DNA from: Parabacteroides sp. TM07-1AC
GTDB lineage: Bacteria > Bacteroidota > Bacteroidia > Bacteroidales > Tannerellaceae
Assembly: GCF_003480915.1 (NCBI RefSeq)
Contig: NZ_QUKD01000007.1
Span: 124,001-188,000 of the forward strand
Length of the DNA stretch: 64,000 nt
Reading direction: 5' to 3'
The notes under the pieces were generated by a model, which had not been told where the DNA came from, searched no databases, and saw only the letters and a list, made by a program, of their open reading frames with translations. Below, in pieces: positions 36,574 through 44,818 of the stretch; the first letter of the stretch is position 1; every line of letters starts with the position of its first letter. The translations under genes and the position numbers were made by a program.

Positions 36574-38172
36574 ATGACGACCAGACAACTACATAAACTA
36601 CTATTTTATTGCCTGCTTACTATAGCCTCACTATTTACGGCAAGAGGACAGGACAATTCGACCGAACAATCTGAATTATCTGAAATTACTTGCACAGGCA
36701 TCAGCTACCGCAAACATTTCAACTCCTGGGAAAGCTCTCTCAACCCGGCAGGAATCCAGTATACACCCATCGACAGTTTGTTGGAAACCCGGATCATATA
36801 CAGCAATCGACATCATGTACTTGCAGCTGTCGATCAACCAGACAAGACCATGCAATACGGTGGAACGGCAGAAGGTTACAAACGATTAGGCAAGTTACAA
36901 CTCTGTGGAGGTATGGGTTGGCAACAAGATCGCCTGAAAGGACAAAGCTGGAACTACCTCGTATACCCCGGCAGCTTGGTTACGGCAGGCGACTCCTTGA
37001 GTGTTCCACACCACTTCGAGCAATACAGCATCTACGGAAAGGCAGCTTATGCCTTCTCCTCCCGACTCCTGGCTGGGCTGAGCGGTGCCTACACTGCAAC
37101 CAAGAACAAAGATGCCTCACCGGAAGGACGATACAGCGGCAATGCATATATAACCACCTTCTCGATCGGCCTGATCTATACCGTGCAATCCGTCCGTACC
37201 GGTCTTTCAGCCTCTTTTGAACACCGGACAGAATCATTCAGCTCCGGTAGTGACAACAATAAACGCCTCTACACTTTCCCGTCGGGTTATTTCATTCCTA
37301 TGACAGAATTCAGTTTCGGAACCAAGGGAACATCCGGAAGTTCTACAAAGAGCACAGGTCAATATCGCAGCATAACCAATGGAGGGCAAGCTGCTTTACA
37401 AGCGGAATGGATACAAGCCAATCGGAAATGGTTCAACGAGCTGAATGCCGGATATGAATGCCGCAGTATAAGTCCTGATTATACGTCCTTCCTGTACGGT
37501 TGGAAAGAGCAGGCCATTACATTTGGTTACCACAGCAGACTGGCGATACCTCACGGACGATGGATCCATCTCCTTACCCCTGCTCTTTCCCTGCAACGTA
37601 CCCGATCTGATCGTATCCTGCAATCATCGACCCTGCTTCGTTTCGCCGCACGCCATACGGCAAAAGTATCGGTCGGTTATGAACTGGCACACGATTACAC
37701 TCCGGACGGTCCTTCCCGCGCCTGGCAACTGACAGCCTCCCTGATGGATCTCCGTGACAAATATTACAGTTATCCTTACACGATCGCCCAACTTACCGGC
37801 ACCATCCGGATCGAAACAGCCTTCCTCCGCCATCTCGACCTGCCGCATGCAAGACATCTGATGGTACGCCCATCCGTATCCTTACAGACAGGCTACGGTA
37901 CAGAAGAACACATCACCCGAGAAGAAAATAAAGCCGAAGTTGAAATGGGAACCCTCCGCAATTACGAACGTGTCAGTTCCCGTTTCGCCGCCCTCACCGC
38001 TACACGTTTACAACTAGGTATGTTGATGGAATACCGTCGCCCACTGATAGACAAAACAGACGGAGGATTACGCATACAGGCGGAGATTGAACAGATCATC
38101 CGAAATAAAACCAATTACCGGACGGATAAAACTGGTGGAGGCATTACTTTTTCGCTTATCGTCTGGATCTGA
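36574..38172 (+). CDS. DUF6850 outer-membrane beta-barrel protein
   Basis: A 532-aa protein with a Sec signal peptide (LLFYCLLTIASLFTARGQ). It has alternating aromatic/polar strands throughout (YSIYGKAAYAFSSRLLAGLSGAYTATKNKD, ATLSIGLIYTVQ-like repeats) and the ISYRKHFNSWESSLNPAGI N-terminal segment typical of DUF6850 proteins. It ends GGGITFSLIVWI, a barrel-type C-terminus with an aromatic near the end. The third gene of the receptor/DUF4876/DUF6850 unit, it likely forms an integral outer-membrane barrel acting with them. Function unknown. Confidence 0.8.
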   Translation: MTTRQLHKLLFYCLLTIASLFTARGQDNSTEQSELSEITCTGISYRKHFNSWESSLNPAGIQYTPIDSLLETRIIYSNRHHVLAAVDQPDKTMQYGGTAEGYKRLGKLQLCGGMGWQQDRLKGQSWNYLVYPGSLVTAGDSLSVPHHFEQYSIYGKAAYAFSSRLLAGLSGAYTATKNKDASPEGRYSGNAYITTFSIGLIYTVQSVRTGLSASFEHRTESFSSGSDNNKRLYTFPSGYFIPMTEFSFGTKGTSGSSTKSTGQYRSITNGGQAALQAEWIQANRKWFNELNAGYECRSISPDYTSFLYGWKEQAITFGYHSRLAIPHGRWIHLLTPALSLQRTRSDRILQSSTLLRFAARHTAKVSVGYELAHDYTPDGPSRAWQLTASLMDLRDKYYSYPYTIAQLTGTIRIETAFLRHLDLPHARHLMVRPSVSLQTGYGTEEHITREENKAEVEMGTLRNYERVSSRFAALTATRLQLGMLMEYRRPLIDKTDGGLRIQAEIEQIIRNKTNYRTDKTGGGITFSLIVWI

Positions 38173-38195
38173 CACTTCCCCTCCCGGCACAGAAG

Positions 38196-38233
38196 TACCA
38201 CATCGTTCATAATTAGTTCCATATCGTCCGTAT
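38196..38233. promoter_or_regulatory. Tandem AraC-type operator A (two 17-bp half-sites, 21-bp period)
   Basis: TACCACATCGTTCATAA (38196-38212) and TTCCATATCGTCCGTAT (38217-38233) are direct repeats with a 4-bp gap. The same motif and spacing recur at 40890 and 44709. The second half-site starts 54 bp before the TACCTTTG box at 38271. The gene served is the solo AraC-type regulator, implying autoregulation. Confidence 0.65.
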
Positions 38234-38270
38234 CTCACAGACACCTTAGGAAACTTGCTTCGGGTGTTCA

Positions 38271-38278
38271 TACCTTTG
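38271..38278 (+). promoter_or_regulatory. -7 promoter box of solo AraC / DUF5686 unit
   Basis: TACCTTTG, an exact TAnnTTTG match, 44 nt upstream of the ATG at 38323. The expected -33 TTTG is poor here (TTAGG), which is compatible with a promoter needing an activator. Confidence 0.55.
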
Positions 38279-38322
38279 AAGAGTGAAATTTGTATGATAC
38301 ATTGATAAGCACTTAATAAACT

Positions 38323-38709
38323 ATGGACAAAAAGACGAATTCACTCTTTGTGATGCAACGCTTGTATGCACATATATTAAATGTTATGGAAAATGAAAAG
38401 CCATACCTCGACCCTGGGTTGACCTTAAGGAAACTGGTACGTCTTATCGGAACAAACCGCACGCTCCTCTCAACGACTCTGAATAGCCAATCGCAGATGA
38501 ATTTCAATAAATGGCTAGCAACTTACCGGGTAAACCACCTGTTGGAAACAATTCGTTGTACCCCTGATAAAAGTATTGACGAACTATATCCAAAGTCAGG
38601 ATTTACCTCCCGAACGTCCTTTTATCGCCAATTTCATCTTGTTACCGGACTGACACCTAGAGAATATCTCAAAATGCAAGAAGAAAGAACGCCCCCAAAT
38701 CATTTATAA
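38323..38709 (+). CDS. Solo AraC-type DNA-binding protein
   Basis: A 128-aa protein consisting almost only of an AraC/XylS DNA-binding domain. The first HTH is LTLRKLVRLIGTNRTLLSTTL, the linker helix region WLATYRVNHLLETI, and the second HTH ends FYRQFHLVTGLTPREY. It has no sensor domain. It is clearly paralogous to the cytoplasmic C-terminus of the membrane protein at 42943: FRQFRLVTGLTPRQY there, with DKSMDELY against DKSIDELY here. Tandem half-sites of AraC type lie upstream. It is probably a transcription factor for this island, autoregulated and perhaps competing with the membrane-bound paralogue. The DUF5686 gene starts 11 nt later. Confidence 0.85.
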   Translation: MDKKTNSLFVMQRLYAHILNVMENEKPYLDPGLTLRKLVRLIGTNRTLLSTTLNSQSQMNFNKWLATYRVNHLLETIRCTPDKSIDELYPKSGFTSRTSFYRQFHLVTGLTPREYLKMQEERTPPNHL

Positions 38710-38720
38710 TCTATACTACA

Positions 38721-40862
38721 TTGTATACATATCATTTCCTGTTGCTTTTTATATGTTTCTTTTCACCACGCACTCTTCTCCGAATATCTATATATTGTAG
38801 TCTGCTCCTCCTTACCCTACCGTCGCAGGCCAAACAGATAAGAGAAAGTAACCGTGCCGATTCCGTTATGCATCTCGTAATAGCCAATGCCACCGCTTAC
38901 GAAAATGCGGTGGCATCCTATGAAACCGAAGTATATGTGAAAGGGTACACAGCGGTACAAAAAAAGAATATCCTTATCCACTTTTCCAACCTGATCTTTC
39001 CGGTCGAATCTAACCCAAAAGAGACAGTTTTCGAAATGGTGAGCAACTTCCGGTACGATGCTCCCAATAATTACCGTCATAATATCGAGGCGATGAACAG
39101 TAACCGTCCGGTCAGAACTGCCAAACAAAAGGAGGTACTGTCGTTCATCAACATGAACATTTACTCGCCTACCATTTATAATAAAGGGATCATCATGCCT
39201 GTTGCCCGGGAAGCTTTCCGTTACTACAACTTCAGCCTGGAGAATGTGGAGGATACGGCCGGCATCCGCATTTATACCATTCGTTTCACCCCGAAGCAGT
39301 GGAGTCAGAAACTGCTGGACGGACATCTCTACATCGTAGACGGAAGCTGGACAATAGACCGGGCGGAGATGAACGGACACTCCACCCTCTCGGAGTTCAC
39401 CCTCCGGATGCGTTTCAACCGTGACCGTCGCTACTTCCTCCTACCGGAAGAAGCGAACCTGAAAGTCCGTTTCCACGCAGTGGGTAACAAGCTGGCAAAC
39501 TACTACCATGCGACTTACCGTTACAAATCGGTCACCTGGATAGAGGAGAACAACGAACCACCTCAGCGGAAACCGCTTGACCAAACACGCTACTTCAGCC
39601 TGTCGTCCGACACGATACCTGTCATCCACGATACGGCTTACTGGCAGGCCAAACGCAATACAGGTCTTACACCCGATGAATTACAGGTCTACCACCTTAC
39701 ACCCCAACAGCCTGTGACCAACACCAACAACTTCACTCCTTACCTGAAAATCACCGAACGGCTGACAAATACTATGAACCTCGACTACAAAACCACTCGT
39801 GTCAAATACTCGGGTCTGCTCAACCCTTTCCAGCTGGGGTATTCGGGAAACAACGGCTTCACCTACCATCAACGATTACGTATCAGCAAGACCTTCGACC
39901 GTGACCGCCAACTGCGCTTCCGTCCCGAACTGGGTTATCTGTTCAAGCGACGACAGCTATTCTTCAAACTGGCGGGGGATTGGGAGTACCTTCCCGAGCG
40001 GCAAGGTATTCTCAGCCTGACCGCCGCCAACGACAACCCGAGTTACCCTGCCGGCGTGATACAACGGATCGGGCAACAACTACAGGACAGCTCTTTTCTG
40101 ACCACCGAAAACCTACACAACAAATTCAGGCATTATTACATAGAGCTCAGGAATAATATCGAGCTGGCAAACGGGCTGAAACTGGCTGCCGGTCTCTCCT
40201 TTCACCGGAGAATACCGGCGGAGAAAAATAAGCATGCCTTTCACGACTTCACACCGGCGGTCGGTCTGACGTATACCCCCCGGCAATATTACTGGATGGA
40301 TGGTTATCGGAAAGAGTATCTCTACTCTCGTTACCCGACCTTCTCCATCGAGGTGGTGCAGGCCATCCCCGGGACAGGTCGCAACGCGGGTAATTACGGA
40401 CGGGTAGAAGCCGATATGCACCAAAGTATCCGTATCGGCCTGTCGCAACGATTCAACTATCACCTGAGCGGCGGGGGATACTTCAACCGGAAAGCACTCT
40501 ATTTCGCGGACTTCCGGTACTTCACCCGGCATTATTTTCCCGAGTCGTGGAACGATAGCTTCGGTGGTGTATTCTATCAATTGCCAGGCATACACTACAA
40601 TATATCCGACAGCTATGCCCAGTGTCACCTGATGTTCGAAAGTCCGTTGCTCCTGTTTCAGCTGATAAAAACCAGACATGTCCGGTATGTCGTTTCCGAA
40701 CACCTCTATTTCAGTCAACTCTGGACACCGGATCTTCCCTGCTACACCGAGCTGGGATACGGTGTGGGCAGCGACCTGTTTAATGCAGGTCTCTTTGCCG
40801 GATTCGAACGGGGGCACTACCACAGTATAGGGGTGAAGTTCACCCTGGAGCTATTCCACTAA
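38721..40862 (+). CDS. DUF5686-family protein, short form
   Basis: A 713-aa predicted surface protein. The frame has no ATG near its start: translation probably begins at the TTG at 38721, giving a hydrophobic signal segment (LRISIYCSLLLLTLPSQA), possibly by coupling to the gene 11 nt upstream. DUF5686 features are an N-terminal soluble region (about 45-260; YETEVYVKGY, YNFSLENVEDTAGIRIYTIRFTPK, LDGHLYIVDGSWTIDRAEM) and then a long barrel-like region to the C-terminus. Family members usually carry a CarboxypepD_reg domain before the YETEVYVKG segment; it is absent here. Function is unknown. Confidence 0.82.
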   Translation: MYTYHFLLLFICFFSPRTLLRISIYCSLLLLTLPSQAKQIRESNRADSVMHLVIANATAYENAVASYETEVYVKGYTAVQKKNILIHFSNLIFPVESNPKETVFEMVSNFRYDAPNNYRHNIEAMNSNRPVRTAKQKEVLSFINMNIYSPTIYNKGIIMPVAREAFRYYNFSLENVEDTAGIRIYTIRFTPKQWSQKLLDGHLYIVDGSWTIDRAEMNGHSTLSEFTLRMRFNRDRRYFLLPEEANLKVRFHAVGNKLANYYHATYRYKSVTWIEENNEPPQRKPLDQTRYFSLSSDTIPVIHDTAYWQAKRNTGLTPDELQVYHLTPQQPVTNTNNFTPYLKITERLTNTMNLDYKTTRVKYSGLLNPFQLGYSGNNGFTYHQRLRISKTFDRDRQLRFRPELGYLFKRRQLFFKLAGDWEYLPERQGILSLTAANDNPSYPAGVIQRIGQQLQDSSFLTTENLHNKFRHYYIELRNNIELANGLKLAAGLSFHRRIPAEKNKHAFHDFTPAVGLTYTPRQYYWMDGYRKEYLYSRYPTFSIEVVQAIPGTGRNAGNYGRVEADMHQSIRIGLSQRFNYHLSGGGYFNRKALYFADFRYFTRHYFPESWNDSFGGVFYQLPGIHYNISDSYAQCHLMFESPLLLFQLIKTRHVRYVVSEHLYFSQLWTPDLPCYTELGYGVGSDLFNAGLFAGFERGHYHSIGVKFTLELFH

Positions 40863-40889
40863 AGAAAAAGACAACCGAATACCGCCCTA

Positions 40890-40927
40890 TACCAAATCAT
40901 CCGAACAAAGTACCAGATCGTTCAAAC
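40890..40927. promoter_or_regulatory. Tandem AraC-type operator B (two 17-bp half-sites, 21-bp period)
   Basis: TACCAAATCATCCGAAC (40890-40906) and TACCAGATCGTTCAAAC (40911-40927) agree at 13 of 17 positions with a 4-bp gap. The second begins 53 bp before the TACATTTA -7-like box at 40964. The gene served is the P1/PLC-like hydrolase at 41003. Confidence 0.72.
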
Positions 40928-40940
40928 TTCACCTCCTCTA

Positions 40941-40971
40941 TTGCTTATCAATCTCTTCTGTAATACATTTA
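40941..40971 (+). promoter_or_regulatory. Promoter of the P1/PLC-like hydrolase gene
   Basis: TTG (40941-40943), 20 bp, then TACATTTA (40964-40971), one base from the TAnnTTTG consensus. The same TTGC-N-TACATTT layout occurs upstream of the GLUG gene at 44819. Confidence 0.6.
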
Positions 40972-41002
40972 CTGCAAAATCAGACAAACACCCAGCATTA
41001 GT

Positions 41003-42847
41003 ATGAATACACATTACCCGGACAAAATCCGCCGAAAATTACCGTTACTGGCAATTACCGTCCTTTCACTCCTTCAGATGCCCTGCTTCGCATGGGATTT
41101 CGCCGAACACCGTAAGATAGGCGACCGTGCCATGAGCCTGTTGCCCGCACGACTGGCCGAAGAAGGTATTTTTGCCAATGAAGCGGAAGCAGACAAGGCT
41201 ATACTTTCCATATTGAACATGTCGCACATGGAAGGAACGAATGCCTATGCCATGAACGAGCTGACACAGTTACCCAACATCGTAACCTACGGTACGCTGT
41301 GCGGACTGGCAGGCGACCATGTTGAAAACCCTCTCTTGCTCGAAACCGGTCTGCAAACCCATTTCTCCAAGACGAACCGGACATTGGCTCTTGAGTTCAA
41401 GGCCATGAACGAGTTCCTGACCGGTGCTTCCAGCAAAGAATTACTCGATATCAACCTGGCTTACGGCCTGCTTGCCATTAAAGACCTCTCTCATTTCTAC
41501 GCGTATGGGAAAGGGCTGAACGAACACCTCCGTATGATAGACCCGGAACTGATCCGCCGATTACGGAAACCTTCGGAGGTGAACGATGTCTTCTCCAGGC
41601 TAAACCATCTACCTTCGCTCTCGAAGTACTTCTGCATACATATCTTTGCCGCTTACCTCGCAGAAGAAGCAGGCAAACAGTTATACGCAGGCAACCGAAC
41701 AGCCTCGAACGACCTTATGTTCTATGCCACCCTCTATGAAGCCTTTGCCGAACACTTCCTACAGGACTCGTTCGCATCGGGCCACCAGATGGTGCGCCGC
41801 GGCTTCTCGGCATCGGCTGTCTCCAATAATAAGAGCTTGCACGACTTCTACAATACAATTCCCGTACAAACTGCCAATATGAAGGGTGAAACCTGGTCGG
41901 CCTACGGTGATAAGCGACTGAACCAGAATCCTATGAACTATAGGAATGCGGATGACTACCTGAATATCCGCGTTACCAAACGGCATGCCTATACGCTGGA
42001 TAAGGGTGACAGCTATGAACGTGAAACACAAGTGTTCTATCAGGTAGTTACCGCTACCTGCCAGTCGTTGACGGAAGTATGGATGGCATATCATAAAGCA
42101 TCTTCGGGGAATAGCTATAACATACTGGAAAAACTACCCGCAAACGGTAAAGAGCTGCCCGATTTTATATATACCAACTTCCCGGTTGTGCGCCAGTTCC
42201 CACTCCCGTTCGGTACGGATATCAACAGCCTTCCGATAAACGATCTGACAGACCAACGCAAAGAGGAATTGCAACTGATAGTACAAGAGCCTTTCACCCG
42301 TAACTTCATCCGCTCCAGGGTAGCCAACTCATTCATGTTCCTTATCGGTGTGCCAATCCATGTAAACCGACAGGGGGTAATGGCGTACGGAGCACGCCTG
42401 AACGCCAGTATGTTCAACTGGCACAAATTCGGGAACGGAACAACGATGGTCATGAAACCAGGCGATGTCGCCCAATGGATCAACCCAACAATATCCGGCT
42501 ATTATATGCATGCCCCCACTGGCTCTTATATGATGAAAAACTGGAACATCAAGGCGGGTGTAAACTATGCCGCTGATATATTTGTTTCTCCCCGCCGTTT
42601 CCTCGGTCTATATGGCTATATGGAAATGGGTGCCGACCGTCGTAATAATGAAACTCGTTTTCTGGTAGCGCCCTCTGCCGGTATACAGTTAGGATCGTTG
42701 ATAGGACTACATGAATTCAATATGCCGGGATGGCTACGTATCCCTTTGGGGATCATTCTACCTTTGAAATTCGCCGTCACCTGCAACAAAGCAGCAGGGC
42801 GTCCTGTGGAATGGATCAGTAATATGGAGGTCGATATTCTGTTTTAA
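41003..42847 (+). CDS. Predicted secreted zinc hydrolase (P1 nuclease / phospholipase C fold) with C-terminal beta domain
   Basis: A 614-aa protein with a signal peptide probably cleaved at A30-W31, so the mature chain starts WDFAEH. In S1/P1 nucleases and zinc phospholipases C the N-terminal tryptophan is itself a zinc ligand; in P1 it is followed by H6, as here (W31, H36). Further putative ligands are D105-H106 (AGDHVE), H251-x3-D255-x5-H261 (EHFLQDSFASGH, identical spacing to P1 H116/D120/H126) and H280 in SLHDFYN, where position +4 is N284 rather than Asp/Glu. Residues about 425-614 look beta-rich and end in VDILF, like an outer-membrane barrel or anchor. It may act on phospholipid or nucleic acid at the cell surface. 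Monocistronic, with operator B upstream. Confidence 0.65.
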   Translation: MNTHYPDKIRRKLPLLAITVLSLLQMPCFAWDFAEHRKIGDRAMSLLPARLAEEGIFANEAEADKAILSILNMSHMEGTNAYAMNELTQLPNIVTYGTLCGLAGDHVENPLLLETGLQTHFSKTNRTLALEFKAMNEFLTGASSKELLDINLAYGLLAIKDLSHFYAYGKGLNEHLRMIDPELIRRLRKPSEVNDVFSRLNHLPSLSKYFCIHIFAAYLAEEAGKQLYAGNRTASNDLMFYATLYEAFAEHFLQDSFASGHQMVRRGFSASAVSNNKSLHDFYNTIPVQTANMKGETWSAYGDKRLNQNPMNYRNADDYLNIRVTKRHAYTLDKGDSYERETQVFYQVVTATCQSLTEVWMAYHKASSGNSYNILEKLPANGKELPDFIYTNFPVVRQFPLPFGTDINSLPINDLTDQRKEELQLIVQEPFTRNFIRSRVANSFMFLIGVPIHVNRQGVMAYGARLNASMFNWHKFGNGTTMVMKPGDVAQWINPTISGYYMHAPTGSYMMKNWNIKAGVNYAADIFVSPRRFLGLYGYMEMGADRRNNETRFLVAPSAGIQLGSLIGLHEFNMPGWLRIPLGIILPLKFAVTCNKAAGRPVEWISNMEVDILF

Positions 42848-42878
42848 GCGGCAGGCATTTTATAATGTTACGTTATAT

Positions 42879-42915
42879 AGCACGCCTGTGTTCCCTCTGT
42901 TAACACAGGCGTGCT
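42879..42915 (+). terminator. 14-bp perfect stem-loop after the hydrolase gene
   Basis: AGCACGCCTGTGTT (42879-42892) and its complement (42902-42915) enclose a 9-nt loop; GATTTAGATA follows. It is GC-rich and strong, though the T-run is weak. Confidence 0.75.
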
Positions 42916-42942
42916 GATTTAGATATAATGCTTATATTTGCG

Positions 42943-44727
42943 ATGATGAAATACGGTCACTGCATATTACTCCTGCTGCTTATAAGCCTTCTTTGTGCCT
43001 GCCACCCACGACGATCGGCAGAAGAAGGGGAACGTTTTCTTCAAAAAGAAGAAAACTATAATTCCCGTAATAAATATCCCGCAGATACTTTCCTTATCAG
43101 CCGTTATTCCAATCTTCTGGAAGCTGAACAGCTTTACAACTTCACTCCTACTCAACAACTACGGCTCAAACTATTGCAACTATATCTATTTAATGGATAT
43201 AATATTCCGCAAGCAACACGAATAGCTGACAAAGTAGATGATTTAGCTCTCCGTATAGGTAATGATACGCTTTTATGCACTGCCCGGATACAGATCTTCC
43301 TGCTGGCTCAGGGCAACGGAGATACGACCCGCATGCTCCATGTCATCAGGCAACAAGAGCAATTGCCTCCTTCCCTCCACCACCTCAAAGATATGGGATT
43401 TTATTATATGGGTATGGCTGTCTACTACCAGAAACAAGGCGAATGGCAACAGGCTCTTTACTGGCTCAAGAAAGCTCGCCCGCATGTAAAGTCGGTATAT
43501 GCCTGGTATTTACAGATGTGCCAGTCGCTTCTGAAGGTGAAAGCCTACTCCGAAGCGCAGCTATACACGGACAGTATCCGGATCGTATTCCCTGAAAAAG
43601 TAACGAAAAGTAACACGCCCTATTTCGACTTCCACGGTCAGGTACTCATTCATACCAACCGCAAGAAGGAGGCACTCGACTGGTATGCCAAAGCAACTGA
43701 ACAAATAGAAACCGTCCATAAACAAAAAGGCTCCGCAACATACAGCAAACAACAAATACAGACAATCTACCATGCCGCTCTTTTGCATCATCAACAAGGA
43801 CAAACAGACTGGGCGATCAGACATCTGGAAGAGTTACAACCGCACAAGTACCCAATATTATATACTTCTAAAAACAATCTATACAACGATACATTATTGT
43901 TACCAAACTGTTTACACCTCTTAAGCGAATGCTATGAGGCAACAGGACAATTGCAGGCTGCCACCCGCTGTCTACAAACACTCGATTCTATTCAACATAC
44001 AGAAATCAAACGGGGTAGTATATCTTTTATAAACTATAAGCACGAATTACGACGAAACACCATGCTCAGCAGTAACCTGGTAGAGCTGGAAAAGGCAGCC
44101 GTCCATACCCGGCAAATACAATATCTGCTTTATGCTATCATAAGTTGCCTGCTGATAGTGATCATTGCCGGTCTGCTGGCATGGCAGCGCCATCAGCGAC
44201 GGCTTCGCCAGTTATACGAGGTATTGATGGAACAGCATACTATCTGGTTGCAGGCGCATGAAACCGAGGATATTCTCTCCCCCGGCATACTACCCCTACC
44301 CGTTGAACCGACCTCGGAGAAAAGTAAAGAACCGGAAGCACCGGAAATACCTGTTATAGATGTAAGGCAGCCATCCCAGCTCTTCCTCAGCATCCTCCAT
44401 CTGATGGATACCCGGAAACCTTACCGCGATCCGTCATTCGACCTGGTAACTCTGGCACAACTAGCCGCAACAAACCGTTCCCAGCTATCCTCTTTAATCA
44501 ACCGGGAAACACCCAACGGTTTCAGCTACTGGTTAGCCGAATACCGTGTGAACGACCTAATCCAACAAACTGAACTTTTCCCGGACAAAAGTATGGATGA
44601 ACTATACGTGCTTTCCGGCTTCCCCTCACGAACCACCTTTTTCCGCCAGTTCCGCCTGGTAACCGGACTTACCCCCAGGCAATACAAGACACAACGGAAT
44701 CGCCCTTGTTTCATAAAGTCCGAATAG
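42943..44727 (+). CDS. Membrane-spanning TPR lipoprotein with cytoplasmic AraC-type DNA-binding domain
   Basis: About 594 aa. The start MMKYGHCILLLLLISLLCAC gives a lipobox-like LCAC; an in-frame ATG at 42928 lies upstream of a TATATTTG box and is less likely. Residues 30-370 are helical TPR-type repeats (MGMAVYYQKQGEWQQALYWLKKA, PNCLHLLSECYEATGQLQAATRCL). One transmembrane helix follows (about 391-414; YLLYAIISCLLIVIIAGLLAW), then a basic stretch and a linker. An AraC/XylS domain (about 475-585) ends FRQFRLVTGLTPRQY. This is a one-protein transmembrane regulator: TPR sensor outside the inner membrane, DNA-binding domain inside. Retention of the lipobox cysteine next to a second membrane segment is odd; it may only be a signal anchor. 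Likely controls the tandem-repeat operators of the island. Confidence 0.85.
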   Translation: MMKYGHCILLLLLISLLCACHPRRSAEEGERFLQKEENYNSRNKYPADTFLISRYSNLLEAEQLYNFTPTQQLRLKLLQLYLFNGYNIPQATRIADKVDDLALRIGNDTLLCTARIQIFLLAQGNGDTTRMLHVIRQQEQLPPSLHHLKDMGFYYMGMAVYYQKQGEWQQALYWLKKARPHVKSVYAWYLQMCQSLLKVKAYSEAQLYTDSIRIVFPEKVTKSNTPYFDFHGQVLIHTNRKKEALDWYAKATEQIETVHKQKGSATYSKQQIQTIYHAALLHHQQGQTDWAIRHLEELQPHKYPILYTSKNNLYNDTLLLPNCLHLLSECYEATGQLQAATRCLQTLDSIQHTEIKRGSISFINYKHELRRNTMLSSNLVELEKAAVHTRQIQYLLYAIISCLLIVIIAGLLAWQRHQRRLRQLYEVLMEQHTIWLQAHETEDILSPGILPLPVEPTSEKSKEPEAPEIPVIDVRQPSQLFLSILHLMDTRKPYRDPSFDLVTLAQLAATNRSQLSSLINRETPNGFSYWLAEYRVNDLIQQTELFPDKSMDELYVLSGFPSRTTFFRQFRLVTGLTPRQYKTQRNRPCFIKSE

Positions 44728-44746
44728 AGTACCAAATCGTCAATAT
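44709..44746. promoter_or_regulatory. Tandem AraC-type operator C (two 17-bp half-sites, 21-bp period)
   Basis: TACCAAATCGTCAATAT (44730-44746) is a good half-site; 21 bp upstream TTTCATAAAGTCCGAAT (44709-44725) agrees with the consensus TACCAAATCGTCCGAAC at 11 of 17 positions. The upstream half lies over the last codons of the TPR-AraC gene. The strong half starts 53 bp before the TACATTTG -7 box, as in operator B. Confidence 0.6.
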
Positions 44747-44759
44747 TTGAGTCCACCCA

Positions 44760-44790
44760 TTGCAGAACTATCAACGGATTGATACATTTG
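44760..44790 (+). promoter_or_regulatory. Promoter of the GLUG lipoprotein genes
   Basis: TTG (44760-44762), 20 bp, then TACATTTG (44783-44790), an exact TAnnTTTG match. The ATG of the first GLUG gene is 28 nt downstream. Confidence 0.72.
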
Positions 44791-44818
44791 CCACTTAAAC
44801 AATCATAATCAAGGCACA

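Noticed and set aside
40113..40823. 236-codon minus-strand frame opposite the DUF5686 gene
   Set aside because: Antisense to a conserved barrel-coding region with no signal or motif; a shadow frame.
42880..42940. AraC-type half-sites upstream of the TPR-AraC gene
   Set aside because: The expected place is taken by the terminator hairpin of the hydrolase gene; no half-site is visible, so autoregulation of this gene is not claimed.
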